Shown here one piece after another: positions 43,359-51,735 of a stretch of 64,000 nt of DNA. The notes under the pieces were generated by a model. That model made no database searches, was not told the DNA's origin, and saw only the letters and a list, made by a program, of their open reading frames with translations. The stretch is from Hyphomicrobiales bacterium. GTDB taxonomy: Bacteria; Pseudomonadota; Alphaproteobacteria; Rhizobiales; Beijerinckiaceae. The DNA lies in the NCBI GenBank assembly GCA_930633495.1, contig CAKNFJ010000001.1:2875001-2939000 (forward strand), read 5' to 3'. Each line of letters starts with the position of its first letter. Positions within the stretch are counted from its first letter, which is position 1. The position numbers were made by a program, and so were the translations under genes.

Positions 43359-44663
43359 ATGAGAGAGAGCCTTGACGCCGCAGACCGCCAGCGCTTCGCC
43401 GGTTCGTACGCGCACCGCGAGAAGGCGCTGTCGCATCTCGCCTTCGGCGTCTCCTCCACGCCGCGCGCGACGCAGCGCCCCGTGGCGATCGCGATCGAGC
43501 GGGGCGAGGGCGCCCATGTCGTCGATGTCGACGGCAATCGCTTCATCGACTACGCGCTCGGTTACGGGCCGCTGATCCTGGGGCATACGCCTCCTGCCGT
43601 CCTCGCCGCCGTCCGGGACGAGATGAGCAACGGGCTGCGAACCGCGAGCGTCCATCGCGGCGAGGCGCGGCTGGCGGAGCTGATCGCCGATTGTGTGCCC
43701 TCGGCCGAGCAGACGAGTTTCGTCAGCACCGGGACCGAGGCGATCCAGCTCGCCTTGCGCGTGGCGCGCGCCGCGACCGGCCGGGTCAAGATCATCAAGT
43801 TCCGCGCGAATTACCACGGCTGGTTCGACAGCCTGCATATCGGCAGCGCCATCGGGCAGGACGGCCCGTCGGCGCTGGGGCAGGACCCGCAGGCATCCGG
43901 CTCGGTGACGCTGGCCGATTGGGGCGATGCGGACGGGGTGGAGGCTCTGCTCGACAGCAGCTATGCGGCGGTGATCGTCGAGCCGGCGGCCATCAACGGC
44001 GGCTGTTTCGTGCCGCCCGCCGGTTTCCTCGAACGGCTGCGCGCCGCGACCGCGCGCTGCGGTGCGCTGCTCATCTTCGACGAGGTGATCACCGGCTTTC
44101 GCCTCGGTCTCGGCGGCGCCCAGGAGCGCTATGGCGTGACGCCCGATCTCAGCGTGCTCGGCAAGGCGCTGGGCGCCGGCCTGCCGATCAGCGCGGTCTC
44201 GGGCAGTCGGGCTGCCATGGAGGTTCTTTCAAGCGGGCGCCTGATGCACCGCGGCACCTTCAACGGCAACCCGCTCTCCGTCGCAGCGGCCATCGCCTGT
44301 CTCACGGAGCTGCGGGACAAGCGCCAGGAGATCTATCCGCGAATGGACGCGTTCGCCGGCCGGCTGAGCCGTTTCCTCAATGAGCGTGCTGCTTCCGGGG
44401 GCGTCCCTGTGCGGGCGCGTCATGTCGGGGCCGCCCTGCAGATTTTCGCGGCCGAGGCGCCGATCGAGACGCTGCGCGATACGGCCAAGGTCGATAAGGA
44501 AAGGACGCTGTCCTTCACCGGCGCCCTTCTCAGGGAAGGGGTGCAGACCTTGCCTCGCGGTCTCTGCTACCTCTCCTCCGCCCACAGCCTGGCCGATATC
44601 GAGGCGACCGAAGCGGCGATCGCCGCGGCGGTGGACGCCATGGCGCAAACAGCGGCGGCGTGA
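43359..44663 (+). CDS. Class III aminotransferase, glutamate-1-semialdehyde aminomutase-like
   Basis: The 434-residue PLP enzyme shows FVSTGTEAIQLALRVARAAT, IIKFRANYHGW, the Asp-containing LIFDEVITGFR and the Schiff-base lysine in LSVLGKALGAGLP. The closest named family is HemL/GSA aminomutase. The NSGTEA of true HemL reads STGTEA here, and alphaproteobacteria normally make aminolevulinate by HemA (glycine plus succinyl-CoA), so a catabolic amine/amino-acid transaminase is more likely. It lies within the importer/ALDH/GntR group and is convergent with a hemC homologue 15 bp away. Confidence 0.85.
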   Translation: MRESLDAADRQRFAGSYAHREKALSHLAFGVSSTPRATQRPVAIAIERGEGAHVVDVDGNRFIDYALGYGPLILGHTPPAVLAAVRDEMSNGLRTASVHRGEARLAELIADCVPSAEQTSFVSTGTEAIQLALRVARAATGRVKIIKFRANYHGWFDSLHIGSAIGQDGPSALGQDPQASGSVTLADWGDADGVEALLDSSYAAVIVEPAAINGGCFVPPAGFLERLRAATARCGALLIFDEVITGFRLGLGGAQERYGVTPDLSVLGKALGAGLPISAVSGSRAAMEVLSSGRLMHRGTFNGNPLSVAAAIACLTELRDKRQEIYPRMDAFAGRLSRFLNERAASGGVPVRARHVGAALQIFAAEAPIETLRDTAKVDKERTLSFTGALLREGVQTLPRGLCYLSSAHSLADIEATEAAIAAAVDAMAQTAAA

Positions 44664-44678
44664 GCCGAAGAGGCGTTG

Positions 44679-45623
44679 TCAGGATTGCAGCATCTTGAAG
44701 TGGCTGCAGAATTCCCGGTAGCTCGATTGCAGGATCTTCTCGCCGCCACGGACCTTCAGGGCTTCGGCGGCGGCCAGTCCGAGCTCCCGCGCCCGATCCG
44801 CAGGCGCGTCTTCGACGGCGACGATCCGTTCTTGGCCATCGAGCGAGGTGATCTGGGCCAGCAGGCTCAGGCGCTCCTCGTTCCAGTTGCAGAAGGCGCC
44901 CACGGGCAGGCTGCAGCCGGCGCCCAGCGTGTGCATCATCTCGCGTTCGGCATCGACCTCGGCCCTGGTCGTCCTGCATTCGATCGAGCGCAGAATCTCG
45001 ACGATCTCGCTGTCCTCGCTGCGCGCCTCGATGCCCAGCGCGCCCTGGCCGACGGCATAGGGAAAGGATCGGGGATCGAGGAATTCCGACGTCCGTTCAC
45101 CCAGGCCGAGGCGCTCCAGGCCGGCATGGGCGAGGATCACGGCATCGAGCGCATCGTCGCCTTCGATCTTCGCCAACCGGGGGCCGATATTGCCGCGGAT
45201 GGGAACGACGGTCACATCCGGCCGCAGGCTCAGGATCTGGGCACGGCGGCGCAGCGACCCGGTGCCGACGCGCGCGCCCGGCCGCAATCCCTCGAGCGTC
45301 GATCCGCACAGGACATCGCGAGGGTCCTCGCGCTTGGGCACCGATGCCAGCACGAGCCCGTCCTTCAGAACGGTGGGCAGATCCTTGAGGGAATGGACGA
45401 CGAAATCGACGTCCCGGCGGAGCAACTGCTCCTCGTGCTCCGTCGTGAAGACGCCGATCATGCCGAACTGATGGAATTCGGAGACCCTGTCACGATCCGC
45501 AACCGTCGAAATGGGCCGGATCTCGAATTCGATATGTGGGTGCAGGGCTTGAATTGAACCAATTACAAAATTGGTTTGGGTCATGGCGAGAGGGCTACGG
45601 CGGGTGCCAACGCGAAGAAGCAT
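44679..45623 (-). CDS. hemC: Hydroxymethylbilane synthase homologue (HemC), divergent sequence
   Basis: The 314-residue product starts MLLRVGTRRSPLAMTQTNFV. The dipyrromethane cofactor cysteine is kept (LGAGCSLPVG), as are the catalytic Asp in VVHSLKDLP and the substrate arginines in GSLRRR and IRGNIGPRLAK. The flexible loop normally reading KGLFVKELE is replaced by MIGVFTTEHEEQLL. HMBS polymerises four porphobilinogen units in tetrapyrrole synthesis. The isolated location beside an aminotransferase, not with hemD, and the altered loop raise the possibility of a second, specialised copy; whether another hemC exists lies outside this window. Confidence 0.85.
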   Translation of the reverse strand: MLLRVGTRRSPLAMTQTNFVIGSIQALHPHIEFEIRPISTVADRDRVSEFHQFGMIGVFTTEHEEQLLRRDVDFVVHSLKDLPTVLKDGLVLASVPKREDPRDVLCGSTLEGLRPGARVGTGSLRRRAQILSLRPDVTVVPIRGNIGPRLAKIEGDDALDAVILAHAGLERLGLGERTSEFLDPRSFPYAVGQGALGIEARSEDSEIVEILRSIECRTTRAEVDAEREMMHTLGAGCSLPVGAFCNWNEERLSLLAQITSLDGQERIVAVEDAPADRARELGLAAAEALKVRGGEKILQSSYREFCSHFKMLQS

Positions 45624-45963
45624 AATGTGAAACCTGTTTGCGCCGTGCACGCGCGATCCGCATCCGTCTAGCAGGTGCCCGGTCGGAGCGTAAGTGCGGC
45701 AGATTGGCCGTAGCAGGCCGGTCATCGCCGATCGAAACGCCTTCGGCGCGACATGGCCCGTCGTCGCGATGTGCCGTGTCTGGTGACGCCAATCGGCGCC
45801 GAGACCCTCTGCCGGCACAGCCGATGGCAAGCATAGGCAATATCTATTTGCCTGCGCCGCCCCCGGCCTGAAATCCTGCGGTGGATGGTTCGCTCGCCCT
45901 GGCAGAGCGGACATCTTCGCCCCGCAGCAGCCCCCGCCCGATCCGGCGGAGAGGAGACCCGTC
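45624..45963. promoter_or_regulatory. Divergent spacer with LysR-type motif at 45830-45848
   Basis: No gene is visible in these 340 bp. AGCATAGG-N6-CTATT at 45830-45848, 115 bp before the hydrolase start, recurs as AGCATAGG-N6-CTATT at 48234-48252 beside the LysR gene at 47186-48166, implying shared control. The hydrolase RBS (GGAGAGGAG) is at 45949-45957. Confidence 0.5.
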
Positions 45964-47208
45964 ATGCCCAGCCTCGACACGGCCCGTATCGACATCGAGC
46001 GGTTCTGGACCACGATCGAGCGCTCGGCCGAGATCGGCCCGGGCCGGCCGGGCGGCCTCTCGCGCCTCGCCCTCTCCGATGCCGACAAGGAGGTGCGCGA
46101 CACCTTCGTCGCCTGGTGCCGCGAGGCCGGGCTCACCGTGCGCGTCGACGGCATCGGCAACATCTTCGCCCGCCGCACCGGCACCGATGACAGCCTGCCG
46201 CCGGTGGTGATGGGCAGCCATCTCGACACGCAGATCAATGGCGGCCGCTTCGACGGCATCGCCGGCGTGCTCGGCGGGCTCGAAGTCTGCCGCACGCTCG
46301 ACGCGCTCGGCCATCGCACGCGCCGGCCGATCGAGATCGTCAACTGGACCAATGAGGAAGGCGCGCGCTTCTCGCCGCCGATGGTCGGCTCCGGCTGTTT
46401 CGTCGGCGCCTATACGCTTGAATGGGCGCAGGGGCGCACCGACGAGGAAGGCCGCACGATCGGCCAGGAGCTGGAGCGGATCGGCTATCGCGGCGAGATG
46501 GAAGCCGCCCCCCACGCCTTCGACGCCTATGTCGAATTCCATATCGAGCAGGGCTATTATCTCGACCGAGACGGCATGCAGGTCGGCGTCGTCACCGGCG
46601 GCTTCCCGAGCACGGGCATGCTCGTCGAGTTCAAGGGCGAGACCGCCCATACCGGCCCCTGGCCGATGGAGCGCCGCCGCAACGCCCTGCTCGCCGGCGC
46701 CCGCCTGCTGGTCGAGACCGACGAGATCGGCTGGGCCTATGCCGCCGGCGGCGGCAAGGCGACGGCCGCGCGCCTCGCGGCCTGGCCGAACAAGCCGGGC
46801 ATCCTCTCCGACTGGGCGCAGGCTGTCTGCGATGTCCGCCACCCCGATCCGGAAACCTCCGAGGTCATGGCCGAGCGCGTGCGCCGCGCCGTCGGCGAAT
46901 CCGCCGCCCGCGCCAGCTGCACCGCCGAGATCCTCGATGTCTGGAAATGGGGCGGCAGGATCTTCGCGCAGGAGCTGATCGACAGCGTGCGTGAGACCTC
47001 GCTGGCGTTGGGCTACCGCACGCAGGACATTCTCAGCCAGGCCGGGCATGACGCCTATTTCGTCGCGCGTCATGCGCCCACGACGATGATCTTCGCGCCC
47101 TGCAAGGGCGGCATCACCCACAACAACGCGGAACTCTGCACGAAGGACGATCTCGAACCCGGCCTCAACGTGCTGCTTCACGCGGTCATGGCACGGGCGG
47201 ATCGCTGA
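45964..47208 (+). CDS. Zn-dependent N-carbamoyl-L-amino acid hydrolase/allantoate amidohydrolase (M20 fold)
   Basis: The 414-residue product has the dinuclear metal motif GSHLDTQINGGRFDGIAGVL (His, Asp) and NEEGARFSPPM (Glu), with a C-terminal His in SQAGHDA. The dimerisation domain carries FKGETAHTG. The family hydrolyses N-carbamoyl amino acids, ureidopropionate or allantoate. The gene overlaps the convergent LysR gene by 23 bp. Together with the RraA-like protein and importer downstream, it may use an imported carbamoylated compound. The choice of substrate cannot be made from sequence. Confidence 0.9.
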   Translation: MPSLDTARIDIERFWTTIERSAEIGPGRPGGLSRLALSDADKEVRDTFVAWCREAGLTVRVDGIGNIFARRTGTDDSLPPVVMGSHLDTQINGGRFDGIAGVLGGLEVCRTLDALGHRTRRPIEIVNWTNEEGARFSPPMVGSGCFVGAYTLEWAQGRTDEEGRTIGQELERIGYRGEMEAAPHAFDAYVEFHIEQGYYLDRDGMQVGVVTGGFPSTGMLVEFKGETAHTGPWPMERRRNALLAGARLLVETDEIGWAYAAGGGKATAARLAAWPNKPGILSDWAQAVCDVRHPDPETSEVMAERVRRAVGESAARASCTAEILDVWKWGGRIFAQELIDSVRETSLALGYRTQDILSQAGHDAYFVARHAPTTMIFAPCKGGITHNNAELCTKDDLEPGLNVLLHAVMARADR

Positions 47209-48166
47209 GAAGCGCCTCGGCGGCCTCGGCCGCCGGCTCCTCCTCGGCCGCGCTGAGCCGCTGCTCGAACATCCGCAGGAAGGCCTCTTCCGCGGCATTG
47301 AGCTGCATCGCCGGGTTGGAGATGAAATAGAGATCGGCGCCGAGCAAATCCTCTGGCCGCGCGAGGTTCCACAAGGAGCGGTTCTCCAGCGCCTCGGCCA
47401 CCGAGGCGAGCGGCAGGATGCCGATGCCGAGCCCGGCAACGATCATCCGGGTGACCTCTTCGAGATTGGGGCTGGAGCCGACGACGCGGCTGCCGAGCCC
47501 TGCTCCTTCCCTGACCGAGACCATCGGCTCCAGTGCTCCGTCCTGCCCGCAGGCGAGCGCGACGAAGGGCTCGTCGCGAAGCTCCGCCAGCGGCACGTCC
47601 GCGAGCCCGAAGAGCGGATGCCCGCGCCCGCACAGGATGCCGAATTCCTCGCGCAGCAGCGGCCGGCAATCGAGCCCGGCCAAGGGCTTGGCGAGCAGGC
47701 AGAAGCCGAAGGGGCTGAGCTTCTGCGAGACCGCGCGGACGATGTCCTGGCTATTGGCGACGTCGATCCGCACGCTGACGCCGGGATGCTTGCGGTTGAG
47801 CAGCGTCAGCGTCCGGTCGAGCGGCGGCAGCACGACATGGGTCACGACGAGCAGCCGCACCAGCCCGGTCAGGTCGTCATGGTCCTCCGAGAGCCGGTCG
47901 CCGATGCGCGCGACGCTGCGGTAAATGTCGACGCATTCCTTGTAGAGCAGTTCGCCGCGCTTGGTCAGGACGAAGCGGCGGCTGTCGCGCTGGATGAGCT
48001 GGCCACCCAGCGTCTCCTCCAGCCGCTGCAGTGCCGCGCTGACCGTCGGCTGGCGCACGAGCAAGCGGTCGGCCGCTCGCGTGATGCTGCGCTCCTCGAC
48101 GATGACGAGGAAGGTGTGCAGCAGGTTCCAGTTGAGATGGTGCAGCTTCGGCTTCGTCCCGCTCAA
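47186..48166 (-). CDS. LysR-family regulator of the hydrolase/RraA/importer region
   Basis: The product is about 326 residues from a TTG at 48166 with GGGAGAGG 5 bp upstream. The upstream ATG at 48238 falls inside a perfect palindrome, so it is unlikely. The winged helix (LHTFLVIVEERSITRAADRL, then VRQPTVSAALQRLEETLGG) and effector domain are intact. A Glu/Ala-rich tail (AAEEEPAAEAAEALL) is unusual. The LysR-type site at 48225-48241 and the related motif before the hydrolase suggest control of both flanking units. Confidence 0.9.
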   Translation of the reverse strand: MSGTKPKLHHLNWNLLHTFLVIVEERSITRAADRLLVRQPTVSAALQRLEETLGGQLIQRDSRRFVLTKRGELLYKECVDIYRSVARIGDRLSEDHDDLTGLVRLLVVTHVVLPPLDRTLTLLNRKHPGVSVRIDVANSQDIVRAVSQKLSPFGFCLLAKPLAGLDCRPLLREEFGILCGRGHPLFGLADVPLAELRDEPFVALACGQDGALEPMVSVREGAGLGSRVVGSSPNLEEVTRMIVAGLGIGILPLASVAEALENRSLWNLARPEDLLGADLYFISNPAMQLNAAEEAFLRMFEQRLSAAEEEPAAEAAEALLSDPPVP

Positions 48167-48224
48167 GCGAGCCTCTCCCCTTTTTTCGTCCCTGCCCCTT
48201 ATGCAAACCCGCTGCCGTGGCAAG

Positions 48225-48252
48225 CCTATGCTTAGCATAGGAACTGTCTATT
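48225..48252. promoter_or_regulatory. LysR-type operator palindrome and repeated motif
   Basis: CCTATGC (48225-48231), TTA, GCATAGG (48235-48241) form a perfect palindrome with a T-N11-A core. The right half extends into AGCATAGG-N6-CTATT (48234-48252), identical in pattern to 45830-45848. The site lies between the LysR and RraA-like genes. Confidence 0.65.
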
Positions 48253-48315
48253 GGACCCGGTTTCGCGGCTTCCGTAGGTTCGCCAGAACGGAAATTCTCC
48301 AGCGCAAGGGCGACC

Positions 48316-48981
48316 ATGACCGCGACCGGATCATCGGCCGAAGCCTCGATCGCACGGCGTGCCGCGCTCTTCCGCGAGATCGAGACCGCGACACTCGGCC
48401 ATATCCTGACCGAGGGCTTTATGGTCCCGACCATCCAGTGCGTCATAGAGGGGCCGCGCGTCTGCGGCCCGGCCTTCACCGTCAGCGTCCCGCCCGATGA
48501 CGGCGCGGTGCTGTCCTGCGCCCTGGTGCAGGCGAGGCCCGGCGACATCCTCGTCATCGACCGCCAGGGCGACGATCGCCATGCCTGCTGGGGCGCGGTG
48601 ATGACCGCCGCCGCGCAAGCCGCCGGCATCGTCGGCGTCGTCATCGACGGCTTCGTTACCGATGTCGCGGCGATCCGGGCTTCCGGCTTGCCGGTCTGGT
48701 GCCGCGGCCGCTCGCCCTTGACGACCAAGCTCCTCGGCAAGGGCGGCACGATCGGCGAGACCGTGAATTGCGGCGGCGCGACGGTGCGTCCCGGCGACCT
48801 CGTCCTCGCCGACGAGAACGGCGTCTGCGTCATCGATCCCACCGAGGCCGAGGCTCTCGCCCGGACCTGCGCCGCCATGCAGGCGGCCGAGCCCGGCGTC
48901 ATCGAGCGCGTCCTCAAGGGCGAGCGCATCGACGAGATCAACGGCGCGCGGAAGCTCTTCGAAAAATCGCAAGCCTCCTAG
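48316..48981 (+). CDS. RraA-like family protein
   Basis: The 221-residue product matches the RraA/HMG-aldolase fold: CVIEGPRVCGPAFTVSVPPD, ARPGDILVIDRQGD, WGAVMTAAAQAAGIVGVVIDG and NCGGATVRPGDLVLADENGV. In class II HMG/CHA aldolases the conserved Arg-Asp pair follows this last helix (DGxxRD); here it reads DGFVTD, with Thr replacing Arg. Pyruvate-aldolase activity is therefore doubtful and another role is likely. It precedes the second oligopeptide-type importer by 73 bp and may share its transcript. Confidence 0.85.
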   Translation: MTATGSSAEASIARRAALFREIETATLGHILTEGFMVPTIQCVIEGPRVCGPAFTVSVPPDDGAVLSCALVQARPGDILVIDRQGDDRHACWGAVMTAAAQAAGIVGVVIDGFVTDVAAIRASGLPVWCRGRSPLTTKLLGKGGTIGETVNCGGATVRPGDLVLADENGVCVIDPTEAEALARTCAAMQAAEPGVIERVLKGERIDEINGARKLFEKSQAS

Positions 48982-49054
48982 GCCGGTCATGGCACCGCCC
49001 GCAGAGGCGGGCCTCGATCGGATCACGATCCAGAAAACACAGGGGAACAGACCG

Positions 49055-50578
49055 ATGAAGATTGTGGGAACGACCGCGTTGGCTGGCGCGCTGCTGGCCG
49101 CCTCCTTCGCGCTGGCACCGGCTCCGGCCTTAGCCGGCAAGGCCGACGACACGCTCAACGCCGCCTTCGCGCTCGAGCCTGAAGCGCTCGACACCTACAA
49201 GATCGCCGGCCGCGAGGGCCTGATCCTCGCGCGGCACATCTATGACGGCCTGCTCTACAAAGATCTCGACACCGGCGAGATCAAGCCCGCGCTCGCCAAG
49301 GCCTGGCGCTTCGTCGATCCCACGACAATGGAATTCGACCTGCGCGAGGGCGTGACCTTCCATAACGGCGCCAAGTTCACCGCCGACGATGTCGTCTATA
49401 CTCTGACGACCGTGCTCGACCCCGCCTATGGCACGCGCTTCCGTATCGCCGTGGACTGGATCGACAAGGTCGAGAAGGTTTCGGACTTCCAGGTCCGGAT
49501 CAAGATGGCCAAGCCGTTCGCCGGCGCCGTCGAGATGCTGGCCGATGCGCTGCCGATCTATCCGGCCGCCTATTTCAAGGAGGTCGGCTCGGCCGGCATG
49601 GCCGCCAAGCCCGTCGGCACCGGCCCCTACAAGCTCACTGAGATGACGCCCGGCATTCGTTATGCCTTCGAGCGCTTCGACGGTCACTATGCCGGCAGCC
49701 CGAAGGGCAAGCCCGCCATCGGCAAGATCGTTGTGCGCACCATCCCCGAGCTCAACACCCAGTACGCCGAGCTGATGGCCGGCAAGCTCGACTGGACCTG
49801 GCGCATCCCGCCGGACCAGGCCGCGCGCCTCGCCAGCCGCGTGCAGATCGTCAACGGCCCGATCATGCGCATCTCCTATGTCGGCATGACCGTGACGGGG
49901 AAGGGCAAGGACTATCCGACCAAGAACCTGAAGGTCCGCCAGGCGATCAACCACGCCGTCAACCGCGAGGCCATCGTCAAGGCCTTCGCCGGCGGCGCCT
50001 CGCAGGTCCTCAACGCCGCCTGCAACCCCAAGCAGTTCGGCTGCGCGCAGGACGTGACGAAATATGCCTATGACCCGGCCAAGGCCAAGGCGCTGCTGAC
50101 CGAGGCCGGCTTCGCCAATGGCGTCGATATCGAGATGGTCTTCGCCGCCATGCCGCGCCCGGTCGCCGAGGCGATCGCCTCCGATCTCGGCAAGGCCGGC
50201 ATCCGCGTCACGCTGAACGAACAGCAATATGCCGCCGGCGTGCAGAAATGGCGCGCGGGCGAACTGCCCACCTTCTTCACCAACTGGGGCAGCTACGGCA
50301 CCGGCGACGTCGCCTTCATCATCTCCAACTTCTTCGGCGGCGGCGCCGACGACCTCGTCCAGGACAAGGAAGTCATCGAGCTGGTCAACGCGGCCGACAC
50401 TTCGCAGGATCGCGCACTGCGCGAGGCGAACTACGCCAAGGCGCTGAAGAAGATCGCCGATCAGGCCTATTGGCTGCCGATGTACGACTTCAACATCAAT
50501 TACGGCCTGTCGCAGCAGCTCACCTTCAAGCCCCATCCGGACGAGTTCGCCCGCTGGTGGCTGTCGAGCTGGAAGTAA
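49055..50578 (+). CDS. Oligopeptide/dipeptide-type ABC transporter substrate-binding protein (second system)
   Basis: The product has 507 residues from the ATG at 49055 (AGGGGAACAG upstream). A Sec signal peptide ends near PALAG. SBP family 5 blocks are present: LNAAFALEPEALDTYKIAGR, LREGVTFHNGAKFTADDVVY, GTGPYKLTEM and KNLKVRQAINHAVNREAIV. It binds a peptide-like or carbamoylated ligand for the permeases downstream. A type 3 palindromic repeat separates it from them. Confidence 0.93.
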   Translation: MKIVGTTALAGALLAASFALAPAPALAGKADDTLNAAFALEPEALDTYKIAGREGLILARHIYDGLLYKDLDTGEIKPALAKAWRFVDPTTMEFDLREGVTFHNGAKFTADDVVYTLTTVLDPAYGTRFRIAVDWIDKVEKVSDFQVRIKMAKPFAGAVEMLADALPIYPAAYFKEVGSAGMAAKPVGTGPYKLTEMTPGIRYAFERFDGHYAGSPKGKPAIGKIVVRTIPELNTQYAELMAGKLDWTWRIPPDQAARLASRVQIVNGPIMRISYVGMTVTGKGKDYPTKNLKVRQAINHAVNREAIVKAFAGGASQVLNAACNPKQFGCAQDVTKYAYDPAKAKALLTEAGFANGVDIEMVFAAMPRPVAEAIASDLGKAGIRVTLNEQQYAAGVQKWRAGELPTFFTNWGSYGTGDVAFIISNFFGGGADDLVQDKEVIELVNAADTSQDRALREANYAKALKKIADQAYWLPMYDFNINYGLSQQLTFKPHPDEFARWWLSSWK

Positions 50579-50644
50579 GGCTGTATTCCGCATCGCCCCG
50601 GCTCACACCGGAAGGGATTGGACCGTTGTCCGATCGGGCGGATA

Positions 50645-50734
50645 CGTCATTGCGAGCGTCAGCGCAGTAATCCAGGGGCGGCAGCGCTCTACGTCCCCCT
50701 GGATTGCTTCGTCGCTTCGCTCCTCGCAATGACG
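50645..50734. repeat. Large palindromic intergenic repeat, type 3 relative
   Basis: Outer arms CGTCATTGCGAG (50645-50656) and CTCGCAATGACG (50723-50734) are perfect complements, with inner CCAGGGG/CCCCCTGG pairing. This CATTGCGAG...CTGGATTGCTTCG type is widespread between genes in alphaproteobacteria. It lies between the binding-protein and permease genes of one operon. Confidence 0.8.
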
Positions 50735-50817
50735 GGCCCGTTTCTCCCTGCGATCCCGCCTGAACGGCCAACGCTCTTGTTCCACAGGCAAACCGCCCCG
50801 CTATCCACGGAGCCGTC

Positions 50818-51735
50818 ATGCTGCCCTTTCTTGCGCGCCGCCTGATCGTCGCCGCCCTCGTGGCGCTCGCCGTTTCCGCCGTCGCCTTCGGACTGATGTT
50901 CGTCTCCGGCGATCCCGCCGTCGTCCTCGCCGGGCAGGCTGGCCGGGCGCAGGATGTCGAACTGATCCGGCAGGCCTATGGCCTCGACCGGCCGATCCCG
51001 CTCCAGTTCCTGAGCTGGATCGGCAATGCCGTCGCCGGCAATTTCGGCACGAGCCTCTATTTCAACCTGCCGGTGGCGCCGATCATCGCCGAGCGGCTTT
51101 CGGTGACGCTCGTGCTCGGTTCGGCCGCCTTCCTGCTCGCGCTGGTGGTCGCCGTCCCGCTCGGCATCCTCGCCTCGCTCAAGCCCGGCGGCACGATCGA
51201 CCGCATCGCCCTGATGCTCGCCGTGCTCGGCCAGGCAATCCCGAGCTTCTGGCTCGGCCTGATCCTGATCGTGATCTTCGGCGTCTGGTACGGGCTCGTG
51301 CCGATCTCGGGCACGGAGAGCTGGCAGGGCTACATCCTGCCCGTCGTGGTGCTGAGCTACTACGCCATGCCGGCCCTGATGCGCCTGACCCGTGCCGGCA
51401 TGATCGACGTGCTCACCGCCGACTATATCCGCACCGCCCGCGCCAAGGGCGCCTCGCAAGGGCGCGTCCTGCTCGTCCATGCCTTGCGCAATGCCGTGCT
51501 GCCGCTGGTCTCGCTCGCCGCCGTGCAGTTCGGCCTGATGCTTTCCGGTTCGATCGTCATCGAGAGCGTCTTCGCCATCAACGGGCTCGGGCGTCTCGCC
51601 TGGGAATCGCTGCTGCGCAGCGACCTGCCGGTGGTGCAGGCGATCATCCTGATCCTCTCGCTGATCTACGTCACGCTGACGACCGTGGCTGACCTGATCA
51701 ATGCCTGGCTCGATCCCCGCCTAAGGAGCGCCTGA
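50818..51735 (+). CDS. Oligopeptide-type ABC transporter permease (DppB-like, second system)
   Basis: The 305-residue permease has the SGDPAVVLAGQAG motif after TM1, five further helices and the EAA loop RTARAKGASQGRVLLVHALR. Its stop overlaps the next ATG (TGATG at 51733-51737). It is a channel subunit for the second peptide-type importer. Confidence 0.93.
   Translation: MLPFLARRLIVAALVALAVSAVAFGLMFVSGDPAVVLAGQAGRAQDVELIRQAYGLDRPIPLQFLSWIGNAVAGNFGTSLYFNLPVAPIIAERLSVTLVLGSAAFLLALVVAVPLGILASLKPGGTIDRIALMLAVLGQAIPSFWLGLILIVIFGVWYGLVPISGTESWQGYILPVVVLSYYAMPALMRLTRAGMIDVLTADYIRTARAKGASQGRVLLVHALRNAVLPLVSLAAVQFGLMLSGSIVIESVFAINGLGRLAWESLLRSDLPVVQAIILILSLIYVTLTTVADLINAWLDPRLRSA

Noticed and set aside
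43359..44663. Calling the aminotransferase hemL (aminolevulinate synthesis)
   Set aside because: The active-site region differs from true GSA aminomutase, and the neighbours (importer, ALDH, GntR) favour catabolism. The resemblance is kept only as a finding.
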